Source: Gilichinskyi gelida (lineage in GTDB: Bacteria; Acidobacteriota; Thermoanaerobaculia; Gp7-AA8). Taken from it: DNA of 64,000 bases. Position 1 is the stretch's first letter; each line of letters begins with the position of its first letter. The stretch lies in assembly GCA_038040385.1 (NCBI GenBank), contig JBBPII010000004.1, positions 186,001-250,000 on the forward strand. The letters run 5' to 3'. A model generated the notes under the pieces. It made no database searches and was not told the DNA's origin. It worked only from the letters and a program-made list of their open reading frames with translations. Both the position numbers and the translations under genes were made by a program. Below, one piece after another: positions 47,895-58,066 of this stretch.

Positions 47895-48732
47895 TGATTG
47901 CTCCTCTTTCGGAGTGCGGCGGCAAAGCCGCCGCGTTCGAAAACAAAGGCTTGATGACGATGCGATCGGCGAAGCGGAGATCGGCGTACGCGATCGACGC
48001 CCGCCCGAGCTTCTCCGCGCCGGTGATGGCGTACAGATCGCGCCACTTCGCGGAGAGATCGCCCTCGCGGGCATAGACCACCGCGCCGAGCTGCCGGTCG
48101 AACAGCGCGAAGCCGTCCGGCGCCACCGGGCGGACTTCGGAGATCCGGGCGAACACCTCGGCGTCGCGGGCGCGAAGAGCGCGCAATAGCGCGACGCAGC
48201 GCGCGAGCTCGGACCCGCGTGCGGCGCCGGTGATCAGCGGCAGATCGCTGTCGCCGACCGCCGGCGACAGCTCGGCGAACGGCAGGCCGTTCTCGTCGAC
48301 GTACTGCAGCCGGTCGCCGCTCTGCATCAGCGCGACCGGCGTCCGCTCCACGATGCGCACGCGCAGCGTGTCGGGCAGCTTCTTCTCCGTCTCGATCCGG
48401 CTCACCCACCCCAGCGCCAGCAAGTCGTTCTGGATGTGCGAGATATCGAGGCGGAAGAGATTCGCTCCGACGTACGCCTGGGTGATGGCGTCAACCGCCG
48501 AGCGCGGCGTGTGCACGGCGCCGCTGACTTCGATCGTCTTCAGCGCGAAACGCGCGTCCGACTGCGTGTGCCGGTAGAGCCACGCCGCCGCCGCGACGAT
48601 CGCCCCGACGACGAGGAGACGGCTGCCGACGAGGATGATGCGCTGGATCTGGATCCGCCGCTGGTTGCGGCGCAGCGTGGCCACGTCGGCCGGACGGAAG
48701 AAGCGCTCGGTGGTGTCGTAGCGCGCCGACAT
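47881..48732 (-). CDS. ftsQ: Cell division protein FtsQ/DivIB
   Basis: 283 residues, bitopic. Cytoplasmic N-terminus, one membrane helix (IILVGSRLLVVGAIVAAAAW), POTRA domain (FALKTIEVSGAVHTPRSAVD, WVSRIETEKKLPDTLRVRIV), then the beta domain (YVDENGLPFAELSP). Connects FtsA/FtsZ to the septal synthase. ATG 48732 overlaps the murC stop by 1 nt. A GCGGCGGC/GCCGCCGC hairpin repeat (47918-47941) encodes the last residues (NAAALPPHS) and covers the region ahead of the ftsA ribosome site. Confidence 0.9.
   Translation of the reverse strand: MSARYDTTERFFRPADVATLRRNQRRIQIQRIILVGSRLLVVGAIVAAAAWLYRHTQSDARFALKTIEVSGAVHTPRSAVDAITQAYVGANLFRLDISHIQNDLLALGWVSRIETEKKLPDTLRVRIVERTPVALMQSGDRLQYVDENGLPFAELSPAVGDSDLPLITGAARGSELARCVALLRALRARDAEVFARISEVRPVAPDGFALFDRQLGAVVYAREGDLSAKWRDLYAITGAEKLGRASIAYADLRFADRIVIKPLFSNAAALPPHSERGAINAED
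47918..47941. repeat. GAGTGCGGCGGCAAAGCCGC-type hairpin in the ftsQ C-terminus
   Basis: Perfect GCGGCGGC / GCCGCCGC stem with an AAA/TTT loop. It is read in frame as the distal codons of ftsQ and ends 20 nt before the ftsA start. Confidence 0.78.
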
Positions 48733-50084
48733 CAGGACGCCCCCTCGCGCACCAGCGCCTCGGCGATCTCGTGGACGTCGCCGGCGCCCATGACGATGAA
48801 GACGTCGTTCGGCGCGAGCCGCGTCCGCAGCTCCCGCACGATCTCCGCGTTGCTGCGGTCGAGGAACTCGATCCCCTCGCCGGCGTCGGCGATCATCCGC
48901 GCGCTGATCCCTTCGATCGGCGTCTCCCGCGCGGCGTAGATCGGGGCGACTATGGCCACGTCGGCACCGCCGAGCGACTCGCCGAACTCGCGGGCGAAGT
49001 CGCGGGTGCGCGAGTAGAGATGCGGCTGGAAGAGCACCACGATGCGCCGCTGCGGATAGCCGCTGCGCGCGGCGTCGAGCGTGGCGCGGATCTCGGTGGG
49101 ATGGTGGGCGTAGTCGTCGACCACCAGCGCGCCGCCGAAGTCGCCGAGGATCTGGAAGCGGCGGTCGACGCCGAGGAACTTCGAGAGAGCTGTGGCGATG
49201 ACGTGGCCGGCGATGCCGAGCTCGCGCGCCACGCCGATGGCGGCGAGCGCGTTGCGCACGTTGTGCTCGCCCGGCACGAAGAGCTTGAAGAAGCCGAGGC
49301 CTTCGACCTCGAACGACGAGCCGCGGTCGTGGAAGGTGAGGTCGCGCGCGGTCAGCTCGGCGCGCGGTCCGAGGCCGTAGCGGAGAACGCGCGTTTGCGC
49401 TCTGTCGAGCAGCGCCGCGACCGCGGGATCGTCCACGCACCCCACCACCAGCCCGCCCGGCCGCAAGCCGTCGACGAAGATGCGGAACGCCTCGGCCACC
49501 GCATCGAAGGTGCCGAAGTACTCGAGGTGATCGGCTTCGATGTTGGTGACCACGGCCACTTCCGGGTGCAGCTCGTGGAAGGTGCGGTCGTACTCGTCGG
49601 CCTCGACGACCAGAAACTCGCCGCGGCCGCTCTTGGCGTTCGAGGCGATGTTGCGCAGCATGCCGCCGATGAGGATGGTCGGGTCGAAGCCGGCCTCCTC
49701 CAGGACCATGGCGATCATCGCCGTGGTGGTGGTCTTGCCGTGCGTTCCCGACACGCCGACGGTGCGCTTCTCGCCGGCCAGCGCGCCGAGCATCTCCTTG
49801 CGGCGGATGACGGCGATGCCGCGCTGGTGCGCGGCCTCGATCTCCGCGTTCCCGCCGCGGACGGCGGCGGTGACCACCACGGCATCGATGCCGTCGAGGT
49901 GCGCGGCGTCGTGGCCGGTGAAGACGGGGATGCCGCGCGACTGGAGGAGATCGGTGGAGGCGGAGCGTTTGAGATCGCAGCCGGAGACCCGCAGGCCCCG
50001 CTCGGCGAGGATCTCGGCAATGCCACTCATTCCGATTCCGCCAATGCCGACGAAATGAATGCTCTTAATGTTCTCGAAATTCAT
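48732..50084 (-). CDS. murC: UDP-N-acetylmuramate-L-alanine ligase
   Basis: Adds L-Ala to UDP-MurNAc. 450 residues from ATG 50084 (MNFENIKSIHFVGIGGIGMS); a GTG at 50108 would add 8 residues. The N-terminal Rossmann motif is HFVGIGGIGMSGIAEIL, the Mur-ligase P-loop is GVSGTHGKTTTTAM, and the core shows VVEADEYDRTFHELHP and DDYAHHPTEIRATL. All are as in active MurC. murB, often adjacent, is not in this cluster. Confidence 0.96.
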   Translation of the reverse strand: MNFENIKSIHFVGIGGIGMSGIAEILAERGLRVSGCDLKRSASTDLLQSRGIPVFTGHDAAHLDGIDAVVVTAAVRGGNAEIEAAHQRGIAVIRRKEMLGALAGEKRTVGVSGTHGKTTTTAMIAMVLEEAGFDPTILIGGMLRNIASNAKSGRGEFLVVEADEYDRTFHELHPEVAVVTNIEADHLEYFGTFDAVAEAFRIFVDGLRPGGLVVGCVDDPAVAALLDRAQTRVLRYGLGPRAELTARDLTFHDRGSSFEVEGLGFFKLFVPGEHNVRNALAAIGVARELGIAGHVIATALSKFLGVDRRFQILGDFGGALVVDDYAHHPTEIRATLDAARSGYPQRRIVVLFQPHLYSRTRDFAREFGESLGGADVAIVAPIYAARETPIEGISARMIADAGEGIEFLDRSNAEIVRELRTRLAPNDVFIVMGAGDVHEIAEALVREGAS

Positions 50085-50113
50085 TCGTTTAGTGGTTTGC
50101 TTAATCACAAATT

Positions 50114-51205
50114 TTATTCGGTCTGGACAATTTTTTCGAGTAAATCGACGATTTTCTTTGTCGCATCCGGCGCGGCCAGCGCCCGCGCCGCCGCTCCCAT
50201 CCGCGCCGCGCGGTCGGGATCGTTGGTGATTTCGGCGATGGCCAGCCCGAGCCGCTCCGGCGTCAGCTCCGATTCGGTGATGACCATCGCGCCGCCGACG
50301 CGCTCCAAAACCCGGGCGTTCAGCTCCTGATGGTTGTTCGTCGCTGCGGCGAAGGGGATGAGGATCGCCGCGCGGCCTACCGCCGCCAGCTCGCCGATGG
50401 TCATGGCCCCGGCCCGGCTGACCACGAGGTCCGCCGCGGCGATCTCGCCGGCGATCGGATCGAGATACGGCACCACGCGCGCGTCGTCGAAGGCCGAGGT
50501 GCGGTACGCGGCGCGGACGGTTTCCAGTTCCCGCGTTCCGGTCTGATGGACGATGTCCAACCGCCCCTTCAGCCGCGCCAGGAACAGCAGCGCGCCGGCC
50601 ATCGCTTCGTTGATGACGTGGGAGCCTTGAGAGCCGCCGAAGATGAGAAGCGTTCGCCGTTGACTGTTGGCCGTTGACCGTTGCTTCGCTTCGAAGAACT
50701 CTTTGCGCACCGGATTGCCGGTGACCACTGCGTCGCTGCGCTTCAATCGCGGCGCGGCGTCGGCGAAGGCGACGGCCACGGCCTTCACCACCTTCGCCAG
50801 GAGGCGGTTCGTCGCCCCGGGAAAAGCGTTCTGTTCGTGGATGGCGGTCGGCACGTCACGCATCCGCGCCGCGAGGACGACCGGACCGGATGAGTATCCG
50901 CCGACGCCCAGAACGACGCTCGGGCGATGCTTCCCGATCAGCCGCCACGCCTGCACGAACCCAACGGGCAGCCGCGCGAGGTTTTTGATCGTTTCGCCGA
51001 GGCCCTTGCCTATCAGTCCCCCGACGGAGATGAGCTCGAGCGGGAAGCCGGCCTTCGGCACGATGGTCTTCTCCAGCCCGCGCTCGGTACCGACGAAGAC
51101 CACGCGCCGCGCCGTGTCGCGGGCCAGGAACTCCTGCGCGATGGCGATGGCCGGGTAGACGTGTCCCCCCGTCCCGCCCCCGGCGATCATGAGGGTCGCG
51201 CTCAT
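50114..51205 (-). CDS. murG: Lipid II synthase MurG (GT28)
   Basis: Peripheral inner-membrane GT-B enzyme that transfers GlcNAc to lipid I. 363 residues. N-domain: LMIAGGGTGGHVYPAIAIAQ and VLGVGGYSSGPVVLAAR. C-domain: LLIFGGSQGSHVINEAM and AGAMTIGELAAVGRAAILIP. Between them an F2 repeat (50651-50684) is read in frame, giving QRSTANSQRR right after GNPVRKEFFEAK, that is at the interdomain junction. Core motifs are intact, so the enzyme is presumably active. Confidence 0.95.
   Translation of the reverse strand: MSATLMIAGGGTGGHVYPAIAIAQEFLARDTARRVVFVGTERGLEKTIVPKAGFPLELISVGGLIGKGLGETIKNLARLPVGFVQAWRLIGKHRPSVVLGVGGYSSGPVVLAARMRDVPTAIHEQNAFPGATNRLLAKVVKAVAVAFADAAPRLKRSDAVVTGNPVRKEFFEAKQRSTANSQRRTLLIFGGSQGSHVINEAMAGALLFLARLKGRLDIVHQTGTRELETVRAAYRTSAFDDARVVPYLDPIAGEIAAADLVVSRAGAMTIGELAAVGRAAILIPFAAATNNHQELNARVLERVGGAMVITESELTPERLGLAIAEITNDPDRAARMGAAARALAAPDATKKIVDLLEKIVQTE
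50651..50684. repeat. F2 repeat in frame inside murG
   Basis: GTTCGCCGTTGACTGTTGGC plus CCGTTGACCGTTGC units, translated as QRSTANSQRR on the minus strand. Confidence 0.88.
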
Positions 51206-51209
51206 CGCA

Positions 51210-51328
51210 TGTCACCCCGAGCGTGAGCGAGGGGCCGGTGTGGCCGGGCGGCGCGCAGAAGGACCCTTGAGGCGCCGCCCGCCCACACCGATCCTTCCCC
51301 TTCGCTCCGCTCAGGGTCAGGATGACAC
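51210..51328. repeat. F1 palindromic repeat between ftsW and murG
   Basis: TGTCACCCCGAGCGTGAGCG...GGTCAGGATGACA, the longest F1 copy here, with GGCGCGCAG/GGCGCCGCC internal arms. It separates murG from ftsW within the operon. Confidence 0.85.
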
Positions 51329-51361
51329 CCAATCACACCCATCACGCCCATTTCGTATCCC

Positions 51362-52456
51362 TCAACTCGATTGCTGTGACAAATTCAACAGAATGCCGAC
51401 CGCCATCAGGCTAGTGATCAGCGACGAACCGCCGTAGCTCACCAGCGGCAGCGGCAGTCCCTTGGTCGGCAGGAGGCAGAGCGCGACGCTGATGTTGATC
51501 AGCGCCTGCACGCCGATGAGCAGCGTGAAGCCGAGCGCCGCGTAGAACTCGAAGCGCCCCTGCGCGTAGCGCGTGACGCGGAAGCCGCGCCACACCAGAA
51601 AGGCGAAGAGGGCCACCAGGCCGAAGGCGCCGATGAAGCCGAGCTCCTCGCCGATGATGGAGAAGATGAAGTCGGTGTGCGGCTCGGGGAGGAAGAAGAG
51701 CTTCTGTCTTCCGTTGCCGATGCCGAGGCCGCGCACACCGCCGGTGCCGACGGCGATGAGGCTCTGCATGGCCTGGAATCCCTTCCCCAACGGATCGGCC
51801 TCCGGATTGAGAAACGAGAGAAGGCGGTCGCGCCGGTACGCGGCGCTGAACATCAGCATCGTCGCCGCCGGGATGAGCATCGCCGAGAAGACCGCCATGC
51901 GCGTCCAGGAGATCCCCGCGGCGAAGATCATCCCCGCGGCAACCAGGATGATCGTCGCCGCTGTGCCGAAGTCCTCCAGCACGATCAACCCGCCGAAGAC
52001 GGCGAAGATGCAGCCGATCGGCAGCAGCGTCGAGGTCAGCTCGTTGATGCGCTCCTCGCGCCGGGCCAGAAACGCCGCGAGAAAGAGAATCAGCACCGGC
52101 TTGGCGAACTCCGACGGCTGCAACTGGAAGTGCGGCATCACGATCCAGCGATGCTTGCCGTTGATGGCCGGCTGGAAGAGGGCGACGACCAGCCCGGCGA
52201 GGACGAGGAGCATCAGCGCGCCGATGACGCGTCTGTCGCGCAGCAACGCCGGATCGAGGTGCATCAACGCCAGCATCACCGCCCCGCCGGCCAGGAGCCA
52301 GATGCATTGCCGGGTCAGGAAGTAGTACGGCGACTCCGCGCCGATCTTCTGGGCCACGATCATCGCCGACGCCGAATAGATCATCACCAGTCCGACCACG
52401 ACGATGAGCATCGCGGCGGTGAAGAGGTAGGTGTCGTAGGTGAGTTTGCGGCTCAT
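51362..52456 (-). CDS. ftsW: Septal peptidoglycan glycosyltransferase FtsW (SEDS)
   Basis: 364 residues from ATG 52456 (MSRKLTYDTYLFTAAMLIVV); upstream in-frame codons are F3/F4 repeat and thus unlikely. About ten helices. Motifs: GKHRWIVMPHFQLQPSEFAK, LEDFGTAATII, GTGGVRGLGIG, PEPHTDFIFSIIGEELGFIG, PLVSYGGSSLITSL. It polymerises septal glycan with FtsI. Paralogous to RodA at 39.2 kb. Confidence 0.95.
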   Translation of the reverse strand: MSRKLTYDTYLFTAAMLIVVVGLVMIYSASAMIVAQKIGAESPYYFLTRQCIWLLAGGAVMLALMHLDPALLRDRRVIGALMLLVLAGLVVALFQPAINGKHRWIVMPHFQLQPSEFAKPVLILFLAAFLARREERINELTSTLLPIGCIFAVFGGLIVLEDFGTAATIILVAAGMIFAAGISWTRMAVFSAMLIPAATMLMFSAAYRRDRLLSFLNPEADPLGKGFQAMQSLIAVGTGGVRGLGIGNGRQKLFFLPEPHTDFIFSIIGEELGFIGAFGLVALFAFLVWRGFRVTRYAQGRFEFYAALGFTLLIGVQALINISVALCLLPTKGLPLPLVSYGGSSLITSLMAVGILLNLSQQSS

Positions 52457-52574
52457 GGTTGGGTCTCGCGGTCTCGCGGTCTCGCGGTCTCGGGGTTGCG
52501 GAGTTGCGAAGTTGCGCGGTTGCGTGGTCCCACCCACACCGAGACCACGAGACCGCGAGACCCCGCAACCCTCT
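52457..52574. repeat. F3/F4 palindromic repeat between murD and ftsW
   Basis: Three GGTCTCGC units, then GGGTTGCGGAGTTGCGAAGTTGCG units on one arm; CGAGACCACGAGACCGCGAG and CCCCGCAACCC on the other. Both the GTCTCG (F3) and GTTGCG (F4) units occur together here. Confidence 0.86.
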
Positions 52575-53915
52575 TCATAACGCCCTCACCAACTCTTCAA
52601 AGTGCTCCCCTCGATGCTCGAAGTTCCTGTACTGATCGAAGCTGGCACAGGCCGGCGACAGCAGGACGGTCTCGCCCGGCTGGGCGTTCTTCGACGCCCA
52701 CTCGATGGCGCGCTGCATGTCGTGCAGCGGGACGATCTCCGCGGCGCCGCCGAGCGCCTCGGCGATCCGCTCGGCGGCCTTGCCGATGGTGACCACGGCA
52801 CGCGTCTTCTCTTTCACCAGATCGCGCATCCGCTCGAACTCGCCGGCCTTGTCCTTGCCGCCGAGGATGAGGAGGACGCTGGAGGAGGGATAGCCTTCGA
52901 GCGACTTGAGCGTGGCGTCGACGTTGGTCCCCTTCGAGTCGTTGACGTAACGCACGCCGCCGATCTCGCGCACCAGCACCATGCGGTGCGGCAGGCCGCG
53001 GAACTCGCCGAAAGCGATCTGCACGCTCATGTCGTCGACGCCCGCCGCGCGCGCCGCCAGCCACGCGGCGAGCGCGTTCTCCACGTTCGGCGCGCCCTGC
53101 AGCGCCAGCGAGGAGCGCGGGATGCGGCGCTCCTGGCCGCCGAGGCAGAGCACCAGATCGTCGCCGTCCAGGAACGCGCCCTCATCGATGCGCTCGGACC
53201 CGGAGAAGCGCCGGATCCGCGCCTTCGAATCGCGCGGCGCGGCGCGGCGGTCCGACGCGGCGTTGATGATCGCCGTATCGCCGAACTCCTGGTTGCGAAA
53301 GATCCGGTATTTCGCCGCAGCGTAATCGTCGAAGGTGGCGTAGCGGTCCATGTGGTCGGGCGTGACGTTGAGGAGCAGCGCCACGTTGGCGCGAAAGGTG
53401 TCGACCGCTTCCAGTTGGAACGACGAGAGCTCGAGCACGTACGTGCGCGGCTTCTCCAGGCCTGCCCTGAGCGAAGCCGAAGGGTCGAGGGCGGCGGTGA
53501 GCGGCGAGCCGATGTTGCCGGCGACGATCGGCTGCCTCCCGGCGATGCGCAGGATCTCGCCGATCAGCGCGGTGGTCGTCGACTTGCCGTTCGAGCCGGT
53601 GACGGCGATGACCGTGCCGCGCAGGTGGCGATACGCCAGCTCGATCTCGCCGATGACCGGAATGGCCAGCGCCGCGGCGCGCTGCAGCAGCGAGATATCC
53701 AGCGGCACGCCGGGGCTGACCACGACCTCGGCAACCCCGTCGAGCAGCGCATCGTCGTCGCGGCCGAAGCAGCGCTCCACGCGCTCGTCCAGCGGCTCCG
53801 GCAGCGTGGGCGTCGCGTTCGCGTCGGCGATGGAGACGTGCTCTCCCCGCGCGGCGAGAAAGTTCGCCGCTGCCACTCCGGACTTGCCGGCGCCGATCAC
53901 GAGAGTTTTGTTCAT
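52575..53915 (-). CDS. murD: UDP-N-acetylmuramoyl-L-alanine-D-glutamate ligase
   Basis: Adds D-Glu in the cytoplasmic stage of peptidoglycan synthesis. 446 residues from ATG 53915 (MNKTLVIGAGKSGVAAANFL). The P-loop is VTGSNGKSTTTALIGEIL, then LELSSFQLEAVDTF, LNVTPDHMDRY and YVNDSKGTNVDATLKSL, all conserved. A CCCTTCGGCTTCGCTCAGGG-type repeat (53458-53491) adds in-frame residues DPSASLRAGLE in the loop before LELSSFQLE. It overlaps mraY by 4 nt (ATGA). Confidence 0.95.
   Translation of the reverse strand: MNKTLVIGAGKSGVAAANFLAARGEHVSIADANATPTLPEPLDERVERCFGRDDDALLDGVAEVVVSPGVPLDISLLQRAAALAIPVIGEIELAYRHLRGTVIAVTGSNGKSTTTALIGEILRIAGRQPIVAGNIGSPLTAALDPSASLRAGLEKPRTYVLELSSFQLEAVDTFRANVALLLNVTPDHMDRYATFDDYAAAKYRIFRNQEFGDTAIINAASDRRAAPRDSKARIRRFSGSERIDEGAFLDGDDLVLCLGGQERRIPRSSLALQGAPNVENALAAWLAARAAGVDDMSVQIAFGEFRGLPHRMVLVREIGGVRYVNDSKGTNVDATLKSLEGYPSSSVLLILGGKDKAGEFERMRDLVKEKTRAVVTIGKAAERIAEALGGAAEIVPLHDMQRAIEWASKNAQPGETVLLSPACASFDQYRNFEHRGEHFEELVRAL
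53458..53491. repeat. F7 repeat (CTTCGGCTTCGCTCAGGGCA) in frame inside murD
   Basis: The minus strand reads CCTTCGGCTTCGCTCAGGGC between short flanks. A related copy is in the GHL10-type gene at 62832-62861. Confidence 0.8.
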
Positions 53916-54999
53916 CGCAGTTTCAATGTGGACAGACTGACCAGGGCGAAGATGATGGCGATGATCCAGAAGCGGACGACCACCTTCGTCTCCTTCCAGC
54001 CGGACAGCTCGAAGTGATGGTGCAGCGGCGACATCTTGAAGATGCGCCGCCCGGTCAGCTTGAACGAGGCCACCTGCAACACGACGGACATCCCCTCGAG
54101 CACGAACAGGCCGCCGACCAGGCCGAGGAGGATCTCCTGCTTGATGATCACCGCCAGGCAGCCGATGGCGCCGCCGAGGGCCAGCGAGCCGACGTCGCCC
54201 ATGAAAATCTCCGCCGGATGCGCGTTGAACCAGAGAAATCCGAGCGAGGCGCCCACCATCGCGCCGCAGAACACGGCGAGCTCGCCGGTCTGCGGCACCC
54301 AGGCGATGCGGAGGTAATCGGCGATGCGAAAGTTGCCGGCGGCATAAGTGAGGATGGTGTACGTCACCGCCACGACGAGCGTCGATCCAATGGCCAGTCC
54401 GTCGAGGCCGTCCGTCAGATTCACGCCGTTCGAGCAGCCGACCAGCATGATGACGATCAGCGCGATGTACCCCGGCCCCAGGTTCACCGCGAAGTGCTTG
54501 AGGAACGGGAACGTCACCACCGTCGAGTAGTTGTTGTGGATCGACGGCAGGTAGGCGATGGCCAGTCCGGCGGCCAGCGCCACCACGATCTGCATGGTGA
54601 ACTTCTCCTTCGCCGACAGGCCGAGGTTTCGCTTCTTGACCAGCTTGCGGTAGTCGTCGATGAAGCCGATCGCGCCGTACGCGAAGGTGACGAACAGGAT
54701 GATCCAGATGTACGGGTTGACGATGTCCGCCCAGAGGATGGTGGGGATGAGGATGGCGACGTTGATGAGAATGCCGCCCATGGTCGGCGTCCCCGCCTTC
54801 TGCTGGTGCGACTTCGGCCCTTCCTCGCGGATGAACTGCCCGAGCTTGATCTGCCGCATCCGCTCGATGAGCCACGGGCCGAGGATGAAGGAGATGAGCA
54901 ACGCGGTGATCGCCGCCGCCGCGGTGCGGAAGGTGATGTAGCGGAAGACGTTGAAGCCGGAGATGGCGTCTCGCAGGGGGTAGAGGAGGTAGTACAGCA

Positions 55000-55000
<1 letters not shown>
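53912..55000 (-). CDS. mraY: Phospho-N-acetylmuramoyl-pentapeptide transferase
   Basis: Integral membrane enzyme making lipid I from UDP-MurNAc-pentapeptide and undecaprenyl phosphate (recycled by UppP at 10.4 kb). 362 residues, ten helices. Signature residues are in KAGTPTMGGILI, FIDDYRKLVKKRNLGL with the catalytic Asp pair, LTDGLDGLAIG and GDVGSLALGGAIG. ATG 55000 overlaps the murF stop by one base. Confidence 0.96.
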
Positions 55001-56348
<1,348 letters not shown>

Positions 56349-56361
<13 letters not shown>

Positions 56362-56612
56362 GACTGACCTCCGGGGTTGCGGGGTTGCGCGGTTGCGCGG
56401 TTGCGAAGTCCCGCCCACCCCGAAACCTCGCAACCCCGCAACCCCGCAACCTCGTCCAGCGCCCCCTCCCGGCCCCGCCGCGCCTCATCCTCGGCGATCG
56501 CCTCTTCCCCCGAAGACTGCCTAGCGATCACCATCCACTCACCCGCGCAGAAGATCGACGAGGCCGGAACGCGGCGCTGGAACGATGGTGCATGGTAAAC
56601 AAAAGTAATCAT
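56349..56612 (-). CDS. Putative 87-residue ORF between murE and murF
   Basis: An ATG at 56612 overlaps the murE stop as ATGA, and the frame runs to 56349, overlapping the murF start by 13 nt. Coupling on both sides is the arrangement of real operon genes. The first ~55 residues (MITFVYHAPSFQRRVPASSI, EEAIAEDEARRGREGALDEV) look like protein; the last ~30 (GLRGCEVSGWAGLRNRATAQ) are F4 repeat. No family recognised. It may be a genuine small protein with a repeat tail or a chance frame. Confidence 0.4.
56372..56452. repeat. F4 palindromic repeat (GGGTTGCGGGGTTGCGCGGT units) before murF
   Basis: GGGTTGCGGGGTTGCGCGG on one arm, CCTCGCAACCCCGCAACCCC on the other. It lies in the murE-murF spacer and ends about 10 nt from the murF start. 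Confidence 0.86.
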
Positions 56613-58066
56613 ATTTTCAACGATGTTTTTTCGTGCTTCTTTTTCAGGGCCAGCTCCGCTTCCTCGCGGTCGTCGAAGTGGACGATGCGGTCGCCGATCA
56701 CCTGGTAGGTCTCGTGCCCCTTGCCGGCGATGACGATCACGTCGTGGTCGGAGGCCTCGTCGATAGTGCGGGCGATCGCCTCGCGGCGGTCGGTGATCCG
56801 CGCGTAGTTGCGCGCGCCGCGCATGCCGCGCTCGATGTCGTCGAGGATGGCGTCGGGCTTCTCGCTGCGCGGGTTGTCGCTGGTCAGGACCACGCGGTCG
56901 GCGAGACGCGCGGCGATGCCGCCCATCATCGGGCGCTTGTCCTTGTCGCGATCGCCGCCGCAGCCGAAAACGACCACCACCTTCTTCTGGCCGGCCAGCT
57001 TGCGCACGGCGTGGAGGAGCTTCTCCATCGCGTCGGGCTTGTGGGCGTAGTCGACGATGACCGTCGGTCCGCCGGGAGCGGGGACGTACTCGAAGCGGCC
57101 GCGCACCGCGGCGAGGTTGCGGATGCCGGCTTCGATCTGTTCCTTGCCGATGCCGAGAACGATCGCCGCGCCGACGGCGGCCATCCAGTTGTAGAGATTC
57201 GGCTGGCCGAGCATCGGCGACTCGACGCGGATGTCGCCGATGGGCGTGTGCAGGACGCCGCGCAGGCCGCGGGTGGAGATCTCGAAGTCCTTCGCCGGCC
57301 GGATGTCTCCTTCCATGCCGAAGGTCATCCCGCCGCCGATCTCCCGCGCCAGGCGCCGCCCGTACTCGTCGTCGGCGTTGATGACGGCGCGGTCCGGGCC
57401 GTCGATCTGATCGAAGAGGATGCGCTTGGCGCGGAAGTAGTCGTCGAAGTCCTTGTGGAAGTCGAAGTGGTCCTGCGAGAGGTTGGTGAAGACCGCCGCC
57501 GCGAAGCGGATGCCGAGCGTCCGCTTCAGCGCCAAGGCGTGGGAGGAGACTTCCATCACCGCGCGGCGCACGCCGGCGTCCACCATCTTGGCGAACCACT
57601 GCTGGAGGACCACCGCGTCGGGGGTAGTGCGGTCGGCAACGAGGCGCTCGTCGCCGGCGCGGTACTCGATGGTGCCGACCAGACCGACCGGCTCGCCGCC
57701 TGCGTCGAAGATCGACTCGATCATCTTCGTGGTGGTGGTCTTGCCGGAGGTGCCGGTGACCCCGGCGATCTCCAGTTTGCCCGCCGGGCGGCCGTAAAAG
57801 TTTGCGGCGATGAGGGCGACCGCGGCGCGCGGGTCGTCGACCACGACTTCGGCCAACGGCGAACGGCCAACGGCGAACGGCGCGGCGATCGCGATCGCCC
57901 CTTTTTGAATCGCTCCGTCAATGAACTTCGCGCCGTCGGTCTGCAGGCCGGGGACGGCGACGAAGAGCGCGCCGGGGGTGACCAGCCGTGAGTCCGCCGT
58001 CACCGCGGTAATTTCGGTGTCGTCGTCGCACGGTGCGACGTCGCGCAGGAGGTCGCGCAACCTCAT
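56609..58066 (-). CDS. murE: UDP-MurNAc-L-Ala-D-Glu-meso-DAP ligase
   Basis: 485 residues. P-loop GVTGTSGKTTTTKMIESIF; MEVSSHALALKRTLG; NLSQDHFDFH; VVVFGCGGDRDKDKRPMMGG. The DNPRSE motif (SDNPRSEKPDAIL) is the meso-diaminopimelate-type determinant, so the wall should be mDAP-based. An F2 repeat (57851-57880) is read in frame as PFAVGRSPLAEV in the N-terminal domain. It overlaps ftsI by 4 nt. Confidence 0.95.
   Translation of the reverse strand: MRLRDLLRDVAPCDDDTEITAVTADSRLVTPGALFVAVPGLQTDGAKFIDGAIQKGAIAIAAPFAVGRSPLAEVVVDDPRAAVALIAANFYGRPAGKLEIAGVTGTSGKTTTTKMIESIFDAGGEPVGLVGTIEYRAGDERLVADRTTPDAVVLQQWFAKMVDAGVRRAVMEVSSHALALKRTLGIRFAAAVFTNLSQDHFDFHKDFDDYFRAKRILFDQIDGPDRAVINADDEYGRRLAREIGGGMTFGMEGDIRPAKDFEISTRGLRGVLHTPIGDIRVESPMLGQPNLYNWMAAVGAAIVLGIGKEQIEAGIRNLAAVRGRFEYVPAPGGPTVIVDYAHKPDAMEKLLHAVRKLAGQKKVVVVFGCGGDRDKDKRPMMGGIAARLADRVVLTSDNPRSEKPDAILDDIERGMRGARNYARITDRREAIARTIDEASDHDVIVIAGKGHETYQVIGDRIVHFDDREEAELALKKKHEKTSLKI
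57851..57880. repeat. F2 repeat in frame inside murE
   Basis: GGCCAACGGCGAACGGCCAA plus a further CGGCGAACGG, translated on the minus strand between IAIAA and VVVDDPRAAV. Confidence 0.86.
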
